From: Syngnathus acus
Lineage: Eukaryota > Chordata > Actinopteri > Syngnathiformes > Syngnathidae
Direction of reading: 5' to 3'
Length of the DNA: 64,000 nucleotides
NCBI RefSeq assembly: GCF_901709675.1
Contig: NC_051092.1
Span: 3,414,491-3,478,490 of the forward strand
A model generated the notes under the pieces. That model was given only the letters and a program-made list of their open reading frames with translations, was not told the DNA's origin and made no database searches. A program made the translations under genes and the position numbers. Shown in pieces: positions 1 through 11,771 of this stretch; position 1 is the stretch's first letter; each line of letters begins with the position of its first letter.

Positions 1-755
1 TAAACTGGCAACCACAGTCCATTGAGAAATGTGGGCTTAAGGACTACTGGTTCTGAAGATTTACATTTTTTGTTGATCCCTTTTGGAGCTAAGTCTGGAA
101 GGAGATGATGATGATGATGGATGTGAGAAATGCTGTTTAAATACTTTTTTTGATGCTTTGATGTAAATATTTTGGGGGGGGTTGAGGAGTGGAGAGTGGT
201 GGGACATGTCACATTTGTACACTGACATGTTAAAAAAAAAAAAAAAAATCTGAACATAATTTCATTCTACCAAAGCTTTTGGTTTGTTCCCTCACAAATC
301 CTTTTCATCCCTCACTTTGTTTGCTCTCAGGCAGAAAGCTAAAACCGATTGAAGAAAAAAATGTTTGCTTTATTTTTGTTGAATTTTTTTCTGTCCTCAA
401 GTGGACCCGAAGATGTAGTTTAATCTCCCGGGGGAGGGGCCTGATGTTTGTGCTTTTGGGCGAGATGCTTTACTGATGGTTTACTGACGGCCGGCGCTGA
501 CACGTCTCTCTCTCCCGGGCGCTTGTAAAATTGTGCAAAGTGAAAATGATTGACCTTGTATCTTGACAATTTGTACAAAGATTCAAATTGAAGAACAACA
601 GAAGGACCAATACAGACCATTTTGTAACATTTTGAATGTTTTGTAAATGTATTGGTCCATGTGTATTTTGTAGTCCTTTCTAGTTTGCCTTTAGTTCTTG
701 CTAATTAATTGCAGTATGCGTACATACAGTAAAATAAAGCATTCAAACTGCAAAT
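1..755 (+). other. probable 3' UTR end of an unidentified upstream gene
   Basis: No convincing coding exon is seen. The stretch is AT-rich, contains T-rich and A-rich runs, and ends with an AATAAA polyadenylation signal at 733-738. This fits the terminal 3' UTR of a + strand gene whose coding part lies left of the window, converging on setd6. The assignment rests only on composition, the signal and position; the gene cannot be named. Confidence 0.4.
733..738 (+). terminator. poly(A) signal AATAAA, upstream gene
   Basis: Canonical AATAAA hexamer in an AT-rich context, pointing toward the 3' end of setd6. It would end the transcript proposed for 1-755 about 15-20 bases further on. Confidence 0.4.
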
Positions 756-900
756 CATGATTGTAATGCCTTATTTGCTATTAGATTGGGTTTATAAAAT
801 AGTTTCCCCCCTATCTCATAACTATACAGTATAAAAAAGTGAATCCATGAGGAGGTAATGAATAATAAGTTTGTTTGGGTCTCCTGTACTTTCAAATAGT

Positions 901-906
901 TTTAAT
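901..906 (-). terminator. setd6: poly(A) signal ATTAAA, setd6
   Basis: On the minus strand the sequence reads ATTAAA about 82 bases past the setd6 stop codon. It is the nearest recognised signal variant and implies a very short setd6 3' UTR. It converges tail-to-tail with the transcript proposed for 1-755. Confidence 0.45.
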
Positions 907-987
907 GACAAATTAAAAGTGTCTGCGATAGTTTAAAAAACCATGATGAAACAAATTAATGGACATTGCAGAGGAAAAACATTTTTT

Positions 988-3228
988 TCATGTCTTTGTG
1001 AGCTCCATGACTTTTTCCAGGATGCTTTTCTGTCCATATCTGACATGCAGTGCCTTCCTCTGCCTGCTGCTCAGTCTCTGTAGCAAAACCTGGTCTTCCA
1101 TCAGGACTCTGTCCTGGTCCACATCGGGGTAGCCCCTCATGGTCAGACGCACCGCTTCGTGGATGAGCCACTTCCACTTGGTCTTTAATCCAGACAGCCC
1201 GTCATTGGAGAATGCCTGAGAAATGATCTCCTCGTCCTCCTCGTCCTCCCATCCGTCATTATCTTTCAACTCGGAGAACTCGTCCCTGGACATGCACAGC
1301 ACCTAAAACCACCATACATCAGTACGTATTCCGACTCGGAATTCCCATACTTGCACTACTACAACCATGTGTATCACCTTGAGCACACTGTGCAACTCCA
1401 TGTCGGTGAGGCAGCCATGTTTGCCGAAAACAAACGGTCCTTTATCCCGTAGCAACTCCCACATCTCCAAGAGTTGTGGATCTCCATCTGGCTTGGAATG
1501 ATCATGAGATGAACCTGTTGTGGCCGCTTTGTACAGGTTGATGATGGGGATGTCGGCGGTGTCGTCAGTATTGTCGGAAGGCGGCTGGGTGAAGCCGTAC
1601 ATGTGCAGCAGCTGCCAGTTAGCCATTTGCCCGTACGTATTGAACACTTCCTCGCCTTTTTTGATGGGATGCACGCATACCATCTTCAAAGTGTCCTGAG
1701 GGGGTGAACAGAGAAGACATTTGGAAGCGAACTTTTAGGGGGAGTTGACAGAAGCATGTTGTAGCTATCGTAAGACACATAAAAAAAAAAGCATAATGTC
1801 TTTTTTTTTTTTAAAGTGTGTCTTTACTGGCATAAACTCCAGATTGGCATTGTGCTTGGAAACATGGTTGAGCATATCGGCCATGGGAACCATCATAGGT
1901 GGATTGGGAGCCTTTCCCTCATCATCATCTTCATCATCATCCGCTTCTTCTTGTGGCTCTTGGAAACTACACAGGGAGGGAATAAGACTTCGGAGAATGT
2001 TCAAAATAAACAGTGAAGAAAACTTTAAAGTATGTTTGACTAACCTGTAGGCCATGACAAAAGCCACTAGCTGCGTGTACAGCTCCAGAGTGTGCGTGCG
2101 GGTGTTCCACATGTCTGGATGTTTGGTAATGAAAGGCAGGACCACATCTTTGTATTCCCTCTGAATGTTATCCAGGTCTTTCTCCACTGCCTCTGGTATA
2201 CCGGTTCCCCTCAGGAGTCCATCTCGCTCTTCTTTGGACCTGATTGGACCATTAACACCTTGTAGTTGTGACCCCATATAATTGTGTTTCCCCCTCACCA
2301 GAACATGGGGTGGTCCAGCATCTTGAAGTCGGTCCATAATGACAGGTATGGTTTCCATTTGGACTGCGCTGTGGTATATTCGTACAGCAGAGCTAGAAGG
2401 AGTGGCACCCAGCCTGAAGTGCTTTCCAAGGAGAACTTCTCTGAACAAAAAGAGATATGTTAGAAAAATGTGATGGAGGGGGAAAATATTCTATGTTGGA
2501 GGAGTTACCTCGCTCCAGCAGGGATGCGACGTGGGTCGTGCCCTGGTGAAGAAGAGCCGATCTGGGGATGGTGAACAACACTTCACCTTTCTCAATGTCA
2601 TCCTGAGCCAACATCCCATAGTCGGCCACCACACCTTCTTTGCTCACTCGCACCTGCATACGCAGTTGAAATGATCCAACAGTTACAATATTTGCCATTT
2701 TTGTTCAACTACGCCTGCGATCGATAGTGACAAACAATTCAATGCGCTTTCACTTAATTGCTCCAATTAAGGATTCTGCTCTGGAAAGGAACGGACCTTG
2801 GTGCTGAGCACTAGACCTACGCCGTCGCACCACCGAAGGAAGTCCTGCAGGGAAGTGTCATCGTCCACCTGCACAGTAGGAAGAGGAAAATTAAAAATAT
2901 ATATTTGTAGCTAATTGGGTGACAATTTTGTGATGGAAAAATACGCATATTTATGCATAGGCATTCGTCACACAATCAATGTTTTAAATGTCAGATCAAA
3001 TGATGTCAGGAAGTTTATTGTTATTTAGAATATATTGTCTTTATACGTCAAACGGTTTGACTCAACCTACACTAAGCTGTAGTATCGGTACTAGTTAACA
3101 AGCTATTTATCGCTACAGCACGTGTAAAGTACACACGACAGTTATCTACTGTACATCGCACTGCAGCATTACATAAACGAATTGATTTGACGAAACCGTA
3201 CCTTGAGCCGCTTGGCTTCAGATGCCAT
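988..3228 (-). CDS. setd6: SETD6 N-lysine methyltransferase (8 coding exons, ~450 aa)
   Basis: Exons in transcript order: 3228-3202, 2868-2797, 2653-2509, 2440-2299, 2239-2045, 1966-1828, 1695-1378 and 1302-988. All junctions are GT-AG and the phases join to 1353 nt including the stop. The product resembles SETD6, a SET-domain enzyme known in mammals to monomethylate RelA. The split SET domain begins in exon 3 ([16 protein letters not shown]). The core motifs [12 protein letters not shown] (about 227-238) and [18 protein letters not shown] (from about 258) carry the SAM-binding Asn/His and the catalytic Tyr (about 261). An acidic tract ([12 protein letters not shown]) precedes the core, as in mammals. 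The C-terminal part, with [16 protein letters not shown], matches the Rubisco-LSMT-type substrate-binding domain. Length is close to the human protein. The ATG at 3228 opens MASEAKRLK, similar to the mammalian N-terminus. It is divergent from tes. Confidence 0.93.
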
Positions 3229-3536
3229 TTTATGAGCTTGTTGAACTCCGTCAAGCGGCAAAGTGGATTTTAAACAGTTTCACGATCCATGGCAGAGTAA
3301 CTCAAACACGTGGAGGCAGGAGGCAGGACCAGACCCGGAAGAAGGACGAGCAGGCAGAACGTGAGGATGGATAATCGAGCTCGATAAAGCTAACTCAAAA
3401 TGTCGTTAGAGCAAAGCATTATTTTATGAATCACTGCTAAATGACAAAAATATCAGTATTTTCTTTAAATAAACTTTGGGATTCCCAAATCAGAATTTGT
3501 AATGTTATAATAGCAAGGATTTCCGTCAAATACTGT

Positions 3537-3608
3537 GGCTCGTTGGTCTAGGGGTATGATTCTCGCTTTGGGTGCGAGAGGTCCCGGGTTCAAATCCCGG
3601 ACGAGCCC
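3537..3608 (+). tRNA. tRNA-Pro (anticodon TGG)
   Basis: A 72-base cloverleaf can be drawn. The acceptor stem is GGCTCGT/ACGAGCC with discriminator C. The anticodon stem is CTCGC/GCGAG around loop TTTGGGT, giving anticodon TGG at 3569-3571. The T arm is CCCGGGTTCAAATCCCGG and contains the internal B box. There is no intron, and CCA is not encoded, as expected for a eukaryotic gene. A run of five T (3611-3615) just downstream is a Pol III terminator. It sits alone between the divergent genes setd6 and tes. Confidence 0.95.
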
Positions 3609-4486
3609 AGTTTTTATTATTTACTAATTTTGCCTATCTACATGATCTTTTACTAACCCAAATCCCCAGAGAAACAACAAAAGCACCCGAAAAGGACAGC
3701 ACCGGAAATGTCCCGAGTTGCAAAATTGTAATGTCTACCTGTGGCCTCACAGAGGGCGCTGTTTCACATCCTGAAGACACCCAACTTGCCACATCATCAA
3801 GTTTTTGAATTTTGAAAACTTAAAATTCCTCAGCACTCAGTGATTGGTTTTGGTGACTTGGTTTAGCGAAACGATTCTGATTCTCGCTTCGCGTGCAGTT
3901 CTACTGGATCCAGCGTAGATAGAGTTGCCCCTATCCTTTGTCAGGCGGAGGGCCCGCCTTCTCTAACCGTCGATTGGCTGATTTCATTTCATCGTCTTAT
4001 TGGCCTGAAGGAACATCTGTCAGCGCCTCTCGGGACATATGTGAAAGTGAACGGGACCCGCAGACTTATAAAGCTAGCGTGGAAAATGAAGAAGTACGGC
4101 ATGGTCAATTTCAAAATAAAATAACTGTGAAGCTTTGCTATGATAAAAATGATGGCACGAATTATTAAAGAAAAAAGAAAAAACTATTACATTAGTATGT
4201 CGTGCAGAATTATAGTAAAACAACCGAAACAATCGAATAACTTGTCGTAAATGTATTTGATCTCATCTTATTATTTCCATCAACACCAGAAATGTTGTCT
4301 TTAGCAGTGATAACTTGACGGTTGTTCGTAGCGGGCTGCCTTCCCGAACCGAAAGTGGCATCAAAACCGGTCTGTTTGTAGTGTCCAGTGTCTCATCCTC
4401 TCCTATTTACCGTTAATTTGTCACAGTTTTCCCAGCAGCGTTCACCCGGTTCGGTTAGTGTGTTTACGAAGCCGAGAGAAGCGAAC
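3609..4486. other. setd6/tes intergenic region and tes 5' flank
   Basis: Apart from the CCAAT/TATA cluster listed separately, I see no exon. A GC-richer patch from about 4320 to the tes ATG at 4487 (TCCCGAACCGAAAGTGGC and following) is the likely tes 5' UTR and core promoter. Its transcription start cannot be read from sequence alone. Confidence 0.5.
3973..4072 (+). promoter_or_regulatory. candidate promoter: two inverted CCAAT boxes plus TATAAA
   Basis: Two ATTGG motifs (inverted CCAAT) at 3973-3977 and 3999-4003 are followed by TATAAA at 4067-4072. The order and spacing suit a strong Pol II promoter firing to the right near 4100. It lies 400 bases upstream of the tes ATG and could give a longer tes 5' UTR or a separate non-coding transcript. 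Chance occurrence is possible. Confidence 0.3.
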
Positions 4487-7400
4487 ATGGAGATCGAGAA
4501 GGAAGTGAAAAAGGTGAGTCAACGCCCTGCTGAGGTGCGAGAGGAGGACGCAGTGCAAGGTGGTCGTCACTGGTCGCTAATCAAAAAGTTTTTCCAGCTA
4601 ATAAGTTTGACACCTTTAATAAAATCGTGTCACTTTTTGAACTTTATTGAGTGTTAACTTTGCTTTTGTCTGTCGTAACCAAATTGATCATTTATGACAT
4701 GGGTCTGGTTCAGTTTACAGTGATTTAACCTCGTAGGTTTAGTAAACACCACGTTTTTTGTTTTTAGTTTCAGATCAAATAAAATCAGTCCCATTTAGGG
4801 GGCGGGGCGTCTTTGTTCGTGTGTTCATAGACGCATGAACTGATGTTTTGTTGACCTGCCAGATGACCCAGACGGGTTTGCTAAATTATAATCCCCGGTG
4901 GCGATAAATACTGAAAGCTCATCCCCATAGCTGTCTTGTTGCACCCACAAATGACGTCACCCTCGCCAACATCTTGACGTGTTTTGACAGGCGTGAAGTT
5001 GAATGTTGATCAGTGATCTTTTGTGTTGCAGTTGAAAATTCATAAAAGAGGACGTGACACATTAGGAGCTTTTCTGAGTCAGCGTTATTGAGAAACCATA
5101 GACGGACCCGCCGACCATATTGGTCGCAAAGCAATGTTGCGTACCTAATGAAATGTCTTCTTAACGTATTATTTGTGTTTCAGATGACGCTGGGACATGA
5201 GTTTGGTGCGGGCGCCTCCTGCCTCAAGTGTAAAGATAAATGCGAAGGCTTCGAGCTTCATTTCTGGAGGTGAGAACTCCACCAAGGCTGAAATGTATCA
5301 TCCTACTTTTCTACACGTGGCCCTCGAAAGTTGCTTTAGATGATTAATTGTCCACCCGAGCCTGAACTCACCGATTCACAAACTAACCGCAGGAAAATGT
5401 AAACACATGCTAAAAGAATAACACAGAGGGGGGGGGGGGGGAAATCCAAAAAGAAATACGAAGCAGCTTGTCCTTCTTGTTGAGGGGCAAACAGTCTCCA
5501 GCAGTGAAGTTCATTCCCAAGTGACAAGGCCGCTTTTGTTAAACACAAGACACTGACTCACACAGTGACTCACTTGCAAGATTCCAGCAAATTCCCAGCG
5601 TGTGGCCTTAGACTGGGATCAGTGGCTCGCAGATTTAATTGGCAACACTCGACTGATGTCACGACGCAGAGGCTCCCTTTTTTAGTGCCTTAACTTGTCA
5701 GGAATCTACTCTTGGCTAAGTGGTTCAGTTAATGCTTACGTAGTGGTCTTCATCTTCAACCATAATCATTACCATGTGAACCCACATCTATGTACACGTA
5801 ATAGCAGTCATAAACAATGGTGATCATAATTGCTGACGTTGCCAAAATTCAACTCATTTGTCAGCGCGCATTTGGAAACACACTTTGAGTTGTTTTCCCA
5901 TTTTCGTATGTTGCAGAAAAATCTGTCGTAATTGCAAGTGCGGTCTCGCGGAACACAATGTGCAGATGAACTCGGAGGAGAACAAAAAGGTTGGGAGACT
6001 TGCAAATTTCCGTCTCTATTTTAGATACAGATTTCTTTATCTCTTTTTTGCTCTTGCTCTTTTTGATTTGCCTGAATGTCCATGCAGGTGGGGAAGCTCT
6101 TTGAGGACACCAAGTACACCGGCCTCATTGCCAAGCTGAAGACAGACGGCGTCCCCGTGTATCGCGGCAACGCCGTCACCATCACGCTGGGCGGCCCCGC
6201 CACCGCCCAAACCGTGTTGCCGGGCACCGCCCACACCGTGTTACCTGCCTCCGTCACCGCAACAGTGCCTCACACCACCGCTGCCACCGCTGCTGGTTCT
6301 GTCCCGTCTGCCGCAGCCTCGGGAAGTACGGCGTCCGTCCCGTCTGCCGCAGCCTCGGGAGGTACGGCGTCCGTCCCGTCTACTGCAACTTCGGGAGCTA
6401 CGGCGTTAGGCGGCGGCGTCCGGCCACGCCCGGCTGGCGTTGCCCCCGTCAAGGCGAACGCACCGAGCGTTTCTGTCAATACCACCGCTGCCAACGTGGT
6501 GCTTGTCGCCAACGAAACTCCTCTCAAGTCTGTCACATACGAGTGGGCGCCACCTGTGGCTAACAAATATGTGGTAAGTTTTCTGGAGGCATGGCCTTCA
6601 AAATCCATCAAGTAATCAATAAGAATTTGATTGATTAATAGTGGAAGTGAAATCTGCCTCTTTTTTTTTTTAACAAAGGGCTGAACATGCTGTGCTGGTT
6701 GTTTGGTCTCCACTCGTATCTTGCTCTCAAATATTTTCACGTCCCTCTTCTGTGATTGGTTGATGTATTTTTTTTTGCTTCCTTTCCTCGCAGGCGGTGC
6801 GCTACATCGAGCTGCTCCCGCCTGAGAAACGCCCCGTGGCGGGCACTGAAGGCGCCGCCTACCGCCGCCAACAGATGGCCCGCCAGCTGCCCGAGCACGA
6901 CCAGGACCCGACCAAGTGCCACGAGCTGAGCCCGGCCGAAGTCAAACAGATGCAGCAGTTTGTGCGCAAGTACAAGGACGAGGCCTTGGGTATCGGTGAC
7001 GTGCGGCTGCCCGAGGAGATGGTTCTAATCCAGGCGGCGGCGGGTCAGGGCGGCCCGGGTGCTGCTGGAGCGGCCGGACCGGGAGCAGTGGGTGTCAAGG
7101 GGGCCGCTGGAGTTGCAGGGTCCACGTCTGTTGGAGCTGCCGTGGGTACCACCGCTGGAGCCATGGGCGCCCCGGGAGCCCCGCAGCAAAGCTTCGTAAG
7201 GAATTTGATGTTCGTATTTGGCAACATTGTGTCAAAAGTCGATTTTAATACGCATCAAATGTGCAGCCAGTCGCCAATGTCACATCAAAGTATTCCGGTG
7301 ATGGAAGTCTGGCTGTTGTGGGCGTACGGCGCATTGTGTGCTTGTTTGGCACCGAGCAAGGTTTTGTTCTTGGCGCAACAATGAACGCGACGCGCCAGAG

Positions 7401-8415
7401 CGGCTAATCTTTCAGCAACAATTAGCCAACGTTTCCTTGCATTTAACAAACCGGCGTGAGGACTTTTGATGTGTATTTTAGACTCCTCTCCTGTGGCATA
7501 GATCACCAATAATGGCCAATTGAATGAAATGTATTGAATGAAAGAAGAAAAAAAAACGGTCACCTTCTCTCCAAACCCCGCAGTCGTGCCGCCACTGCAA
7601 TCAGCCGATGCGCGTCGGCGACCCGGCCGTGTACGCCGAGCGGGCCGGCTACGACAAGCTGTGGCACCCGGCCTGCTTCGTGTGCTGCACCTGCAACGAG
7701 CTGCTGGTGGACATGATCTACTTCTGGAAGCGCGGAAAGCTCTACTGCGGTCGTCACTACGGCGACAGCGAGAAGCCGCGCTGCGGCGGCTGCGACGAGG
7801 TGAGATCCGTAGAGATGGTACCGTTCTGAACATGTTTGTTCAAGTGTGTGTCATTCATCTTATTGTTCTTGATCAACATCTTAAGCGCTTTTGTTCCTCC
7901 GCAGCTGATCTTCTGTAATGAGTACACGCAGGCCGAGGGCCAAAACTGGCACTTGAAACATTTTTGCTGCTTCGACTGCGACCTGGTTCTGGCCGGAGAG
8001 ACGTACGTGATGGAGCAGGACAAGCCCGTCTGCACGCCTTGCTACATGAAAAACTACGCTGCGGTAAGGCGGTGCAACCTCGGTCACGCTTTCTTTCTCG
8101 AAAGTCTCTCATTAGCTAGTTTTTTTTTTGTTTTGTTTTTTAAACTGGGTACTCCACCTTGGTCAATCTGCAAATATTGTTAGCGGTTTAACGCTGACTA
8201 CGTTGTTTGTCGGTCGTCTACAGAAATGTTCCGGGTGCGGCGGGGCGGTGGAGCCCGAGGCTCAGCGCGTGTCCTACGGCGAGCACCACTGGCACGCCGC
8301 CCCGGAGTGCTTCAAGTGCTCGGGCTGCGCCAAGGTTCTGATGGGCCAGCGTTTCATGGCGGCCCAGGGACGGTTGTTTTGCTCCGTCGAGTGCAAGAAG
8401 AACACTCCCGCCTAG
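4487..8415 (+). CDS. tes: Testin, PET and triple-LIM domain protein (8 exons, ~546 aa)
   Basis: Exons: 4487-4513, 5184-5269, 5917-5989, 6088-6573, 6794-7195, 7584-7799, 7905-8063 and 8224-8415, joining to 1641 nt. Testin is a focal-adhesion and actin-associated scaffold that binds zyxin and Ena/VASP-family proteins. The N-terminal Cys-rich stretch ([20 protein letters not shown]) and [12 protein letters not shown] match testin. The PET domain covers about 210-304 ([33 protein letters not shown]). LIM1 starts near 359 ([22 protein letters not shown]), LIM2 near 431 ([12 protein letters not shown]) and LIM3 near 484, ending with FCSVECKK. Mammalian testin is 421 aa. The extra length is two low-complexity linkers, about 98-205 (Ala/Thr/Val/Pro/Ser-rich, before PET) and about 305-358 (Gly/Ala-rich, between PET and LIM1). 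The exon 3 donor is weak (GTTGGG). cav2 and cav1 follow downstream, the conserved vertebrate order. Confidence 0.95.
6301..6408 (+). repeat. tes: 36-bp tandem repeat (3 copies) inside tes exon 4
   Basis: Three adjacent 36-base units at 6301-6336, 6337-6372 and 6373-6408 encode near-identical 12-residue blocks beginning VPSAAASG. The unit length is a multiple of three, so gain or loss of copies keeps the frame. The first two copies differ at very few bases and the third is more diverged, suggesting recent growth. Confidence 0.9.
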
Positions 8416-8659
8416 ATGCCTGAGTCAAGATGGCGGGCGTGGATTTAAGATAGCCACGCGGCGTTGAGGTGAAGCCATTTGTACGAGGGCCTTCAAAGTC
8501 TGCACCTTTTTTTTTTTTTTTACTACAGGTCTCAGCCATGTAACTACTGAAAACTGCTTTTTCATTAAAATATGAGTTATTGACTGAATATTTGCCATAT
8601 ATGCATTCTGGTGTGAAATTTGAAGCATGTACAGTATACTAAACCAATGGGCGATACTA

Positions 8660-8800
8660 AAAAAAAATGAAATTTGGTACGCATGTTTATTATGAGTAGA
8701 CCCACAAAAAAGGCACAAGCCATGCGTGAAAAGAGAGGAATTTTGTCATTTTGGTTTGAAGCGGCCATTTTAGGGTAATTTCCTTAAAAGATGTTTCTGA
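8660..8800 (+). repeat. ~165-bp repeat family, copy in tes 3' UTR
   Basis: The core reads AAATTTGGTACGCATGTTT, then ATGAGTAGACCCACAAAA, followed by a CCATTTTAGG block. It matches copies at 59830-60000 and 60980-61290 in the same orientation and copies at 32.9 and 45.4 kb in the opposite one. The family was recognised by eye within this window; it has no name I can supply. Confidence 0.6.
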
Positions 8801-8810
8801 AGAGATTTTA

Positions 8811-8816
8811 AATAAA
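8811..8816 (+). terminator. tes: poly(A) signal AATAAA, tes
   Basis: AATAAA about 396 bases after the tes stop, in an AT-rich stretch. It is the first canonical signal downstream and gives a 3' UTR of about 0.4 kb that contains one copy of the ~165-bp repeat family. Confidence 0.6.
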
Positions 8817-8829
8817 ATTAAAACAAGGG

Positions 8830-10226
8830 TTACTTTGACGCCTGGGTGACAAATTTCGAAAAATAATCATGTTTTTGTTATTGCGTGTGACTGTAGCATA
8901 GCAAGTTTGATTATTCGCCGTTGTGCACCAGGGAATTTTGTGGAAACTCAGACCCCGGAGCCAGTGTCACATGGGAGTAAGAAATTTGGCCGATCAAGAA
9001 GTCTCGAGCCAAAGACTCAAGAAGTCTGCCTTTTTTTTTTTTTTTCCCTCAACAGCCATTTCCAGAAATCAAATTTTCAACATCAAAAGGATAAAAAGTT
9101 ATGTTTGCCTTATATGGGTCATGTACTGTATGATGGCGTGATGGAAAAAATTGTCATGAAGCTTTCATGCTTTTTTTCTCCTGAGGTTGGAAACTATTGA
9201 CAATTCCAGGAAGCTTCATCTCCCGAGGAACGCCATTGTCTCCGATGGCCTCACGGCTACTTCCCCTTCATTCAAATCTAATGTGACAACCACTTTGTCA
9301 ACCAATTCAATGACTGCAATTGTTCCATGTGCCTGCAGGAGGCGCCAGTGTACGCAAGAAGCAAACGGAACTGCCAACACGTCTGTGAGGTCGAAGCAGG
9401 AAAGAGTTTGGTGGGCGCGGTCGAATTGAGATTGACAGGTAGCCACGTAGCAGCTTCACTCATTTTATTTACACACACATTTGCCACCGCAGTGGGTACA
9501 CGATCTCATTTTATTCAATACCAAAATAGTGTGTGTCAAAACTTTTTTGCTTATAATTTATATTATTATTTTAAATAAATTGTTTATCATTTAGTTTTGG
9601 GTTGTTTTTCCCTAATGAATATATACAAAGTCATTATTTAAAAATGATTTCTCAGTATAAACCACACCGTAATATGTAATGTTTCACTTATAATTGTTAG
9701 CCTGACAAAAAAAATCCCTCAAAACTAGAAACTTAAAAATTTTAATAAAAATTAAATTCACACCCATAAAAATAGTTTTTTCATGAACTTTAACAAATCA
9801 ATGTGATTGTTAGACTGCTGTTTTGTTTTGCATTGAGCTGCGTGAGGATTTGCGTTAAGAGGCGAAAAGAGAATTTGCATGATGCAAATTACTCCGTGTT
9901 CAACTCTAAAACCAAAATATCTTCCACGCTGCGTACTCTGGGATCGTAAATAACCTTTTGAATGTTTTATTATGTTCACATTGATGCGAGCGCACCTGTT
10001 GAACAAATGTGAACCGACTGACTTGCTCTTATCAAACCCAATTTTCCTTACTCAAATATTTCCGTGACGAAAGTGCAGATGAGAACTGAAGGCTGCTAGT
10101 GTAGTGGTTTTCGAAAGTGGCATTTTGATGGCAGATTTAAACATAATCTTTGTTGACTTGTTCTGCTCAAATGGTTTGACCTTTGTACCGAACTATGTGG
10201 TGTCAGTAATCGGCTTTGTCCGCATC
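8830..10226. other. tes-cav2 intergenic, first part
   Basis: AT-rich sequence with a poly(T) run near 9031-9046. No ORF shows family similarity. A weak resemblance to the ~165-bp repeat family exists around 8950-9010 but is too degraded to call. Confidence 0.4.
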
Positions 10227-10232
10227 GTCTCT

Positions 10233-10283
<51 letters not shown>

Positions 10284-10300
10284 GAGCCCACCCAGGGACG
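10227..10300 (+). tRNA. tRNA-Asn (anticodon GTT)
   Basis: A 74-base cloverleaf. The acceptor arms are GTCTCTG and CAGGGAC (one G-T pair) with discriminator G. The anticodon stem is TTCGG/CCGAA with loop CTGTTAA, giving GTT at 10261-10263. The D arm has GGTTAGCGC and the T arm GGTGGTTCGAGCCCACC holds the B box. Four T at 10302-10305 form the Pol III terminator. Standard vertebrate tRNA-Asn features; no intron. Confidence 0.95.
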
Positions 10301-11769
10301 CTTTTAGGATTTGCTTTCAAATATTCTACATTCAATTGATATATTCCAGGCTGTACAGCATGGCTAGTCAACTCCTATCCTCTTGTAATAATACTAACAA
10401 AGTAAGAATTTACAAGTTCATAAATAAATTATAAATATAATAATAAATTAAATTAATCACAAAATGCGATTGAAAGTTTGCGTTTCATTAAAACTTATTT
10501 CTTTATGTGCAAAAGTATGAACACTTAAGGCAAGGTTGCAGTACTTTTTTGCACGCACTCACACACACGCTTCCCATGAAGTTTCCCCTTCCTGCTATTG
10601 TGTGTGCTGCGCTGGCAAACATGGAAAGTTGGAAAAAGGGTGCAGCAGAATTCCACAAGCCTCAAACTCCCCACAATCAAACGATGCGCTTGCGGACCTT
10701 CGCCGGCGTGTGTAACAATGCGAGAGCGCGGTTCTGCCTCACGGCAACGCCGGTGAGCAGCTGGACCGTGATGAGTGCTTCCATTGTGTTGTGAAAATAC
10801 AATGCAGCTGTTTGCCGTGACTCATTACCTCCGCCAAGCATGAAAGGCCAGAGGCATTAACCCCTTTCTCACCCTCAATTTCAACAGATTGATCATAGTA
10901 CATAAATATAGCATGCGCGTGTGTCACCTACATGCGAGGAGTGGACCGTGGAAGTGTGGATTTTGTCACTGGCGTCCTCCAAGAGGTCAAAGGTAAGGTT
11001 AGCGTTTGTCACGAGGCGTCGTCGTCCACTCATGGAATTTATCAGCGAGTGTGGAAGTAGGATGGGAAATGTTTGTAGGATTTTAACCTGAACATTTGGG
11101 GGGCGGGGTTACACCATGATGGGACAAATCCAACCCTCGTAGTCACTCAGGCGTTTTTTTGACTTTTATTATGATCTGGATGCAGCACCTGACTGTCAAC
11201 TAGTACAGTCTGTTTGCTGGGCGTGGTCGTCCACCATCTTCACGAGAACAATGTTATACAGCAGCTTGAGGAGGCCAAGGCAGTGCTCCATGTTTATGAC
11301 CATACAAGGACTCCGCACATTCCTGACTCTGTCATGGAAGCGCTAGCGCACTTCTCGTTCTGCACAGAGGAGGAGGCGGAACTTATCTCGTTTGCACTCA
11401 TTAGTTTGTAACCAGGGATAAGCTGAGGTCAAAGGTAAACCGGAGCAGGTCAAAGAGATGCTTCTGGTATGACAACTTTCCTTCTGGAGGTTTCCTCCTA
11501 CAAACATTGGAACTAGATTGAGAGCTTCTCTTAGTGTTTTGCATCAGTGTCTCCTGCAGAGGGCGCTAGTGGTAGCGAGTCAGCTGGGAAATGAGGCCAC
11601 ATGGAGATAGCGCAAATTAACACGGAGCTGACATTGAAGATCGGTTACCGACTTTGCCGTTCAAATTGAACCCGGTAACTGCTTCCGAACGCTGAGTGTT
11701 AGGTGTTAACGTAAACGCCCCCTGGTGTCCATTGGCCATTAGCTTTTGTGACACTGTCACTTGTGTGTA
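10301..11769. other. tes-cav2 intergenic, second part
   Basis: No exon is recognised. An open frame at 11214-11411 (+) encodes 65 residues with helical, acidic composition but starts and stops without splice or family support. Fragments such as CGCCCCCTGGTGTCC near 11715 resemble ends of common fish transposons. Confidence 0.35.
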
Positions 11770-11771
11770 TA

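Noticed and set aside
1765-2448. 227-codon minus-strand frame
   Set aside because: It runs through setd6 exons 4 to 6 and their introns; the part before exon 5 is out of the setd6 frame, and splicing gives the better SETD6 match.
3870-3912. Second tRNA-Pro-like segment (GATTCTCGCTTCGCGTG)
   Set aside because: Only an anticodon-stem-like phrase matches; no acceptor stem or T arm can be drawn.
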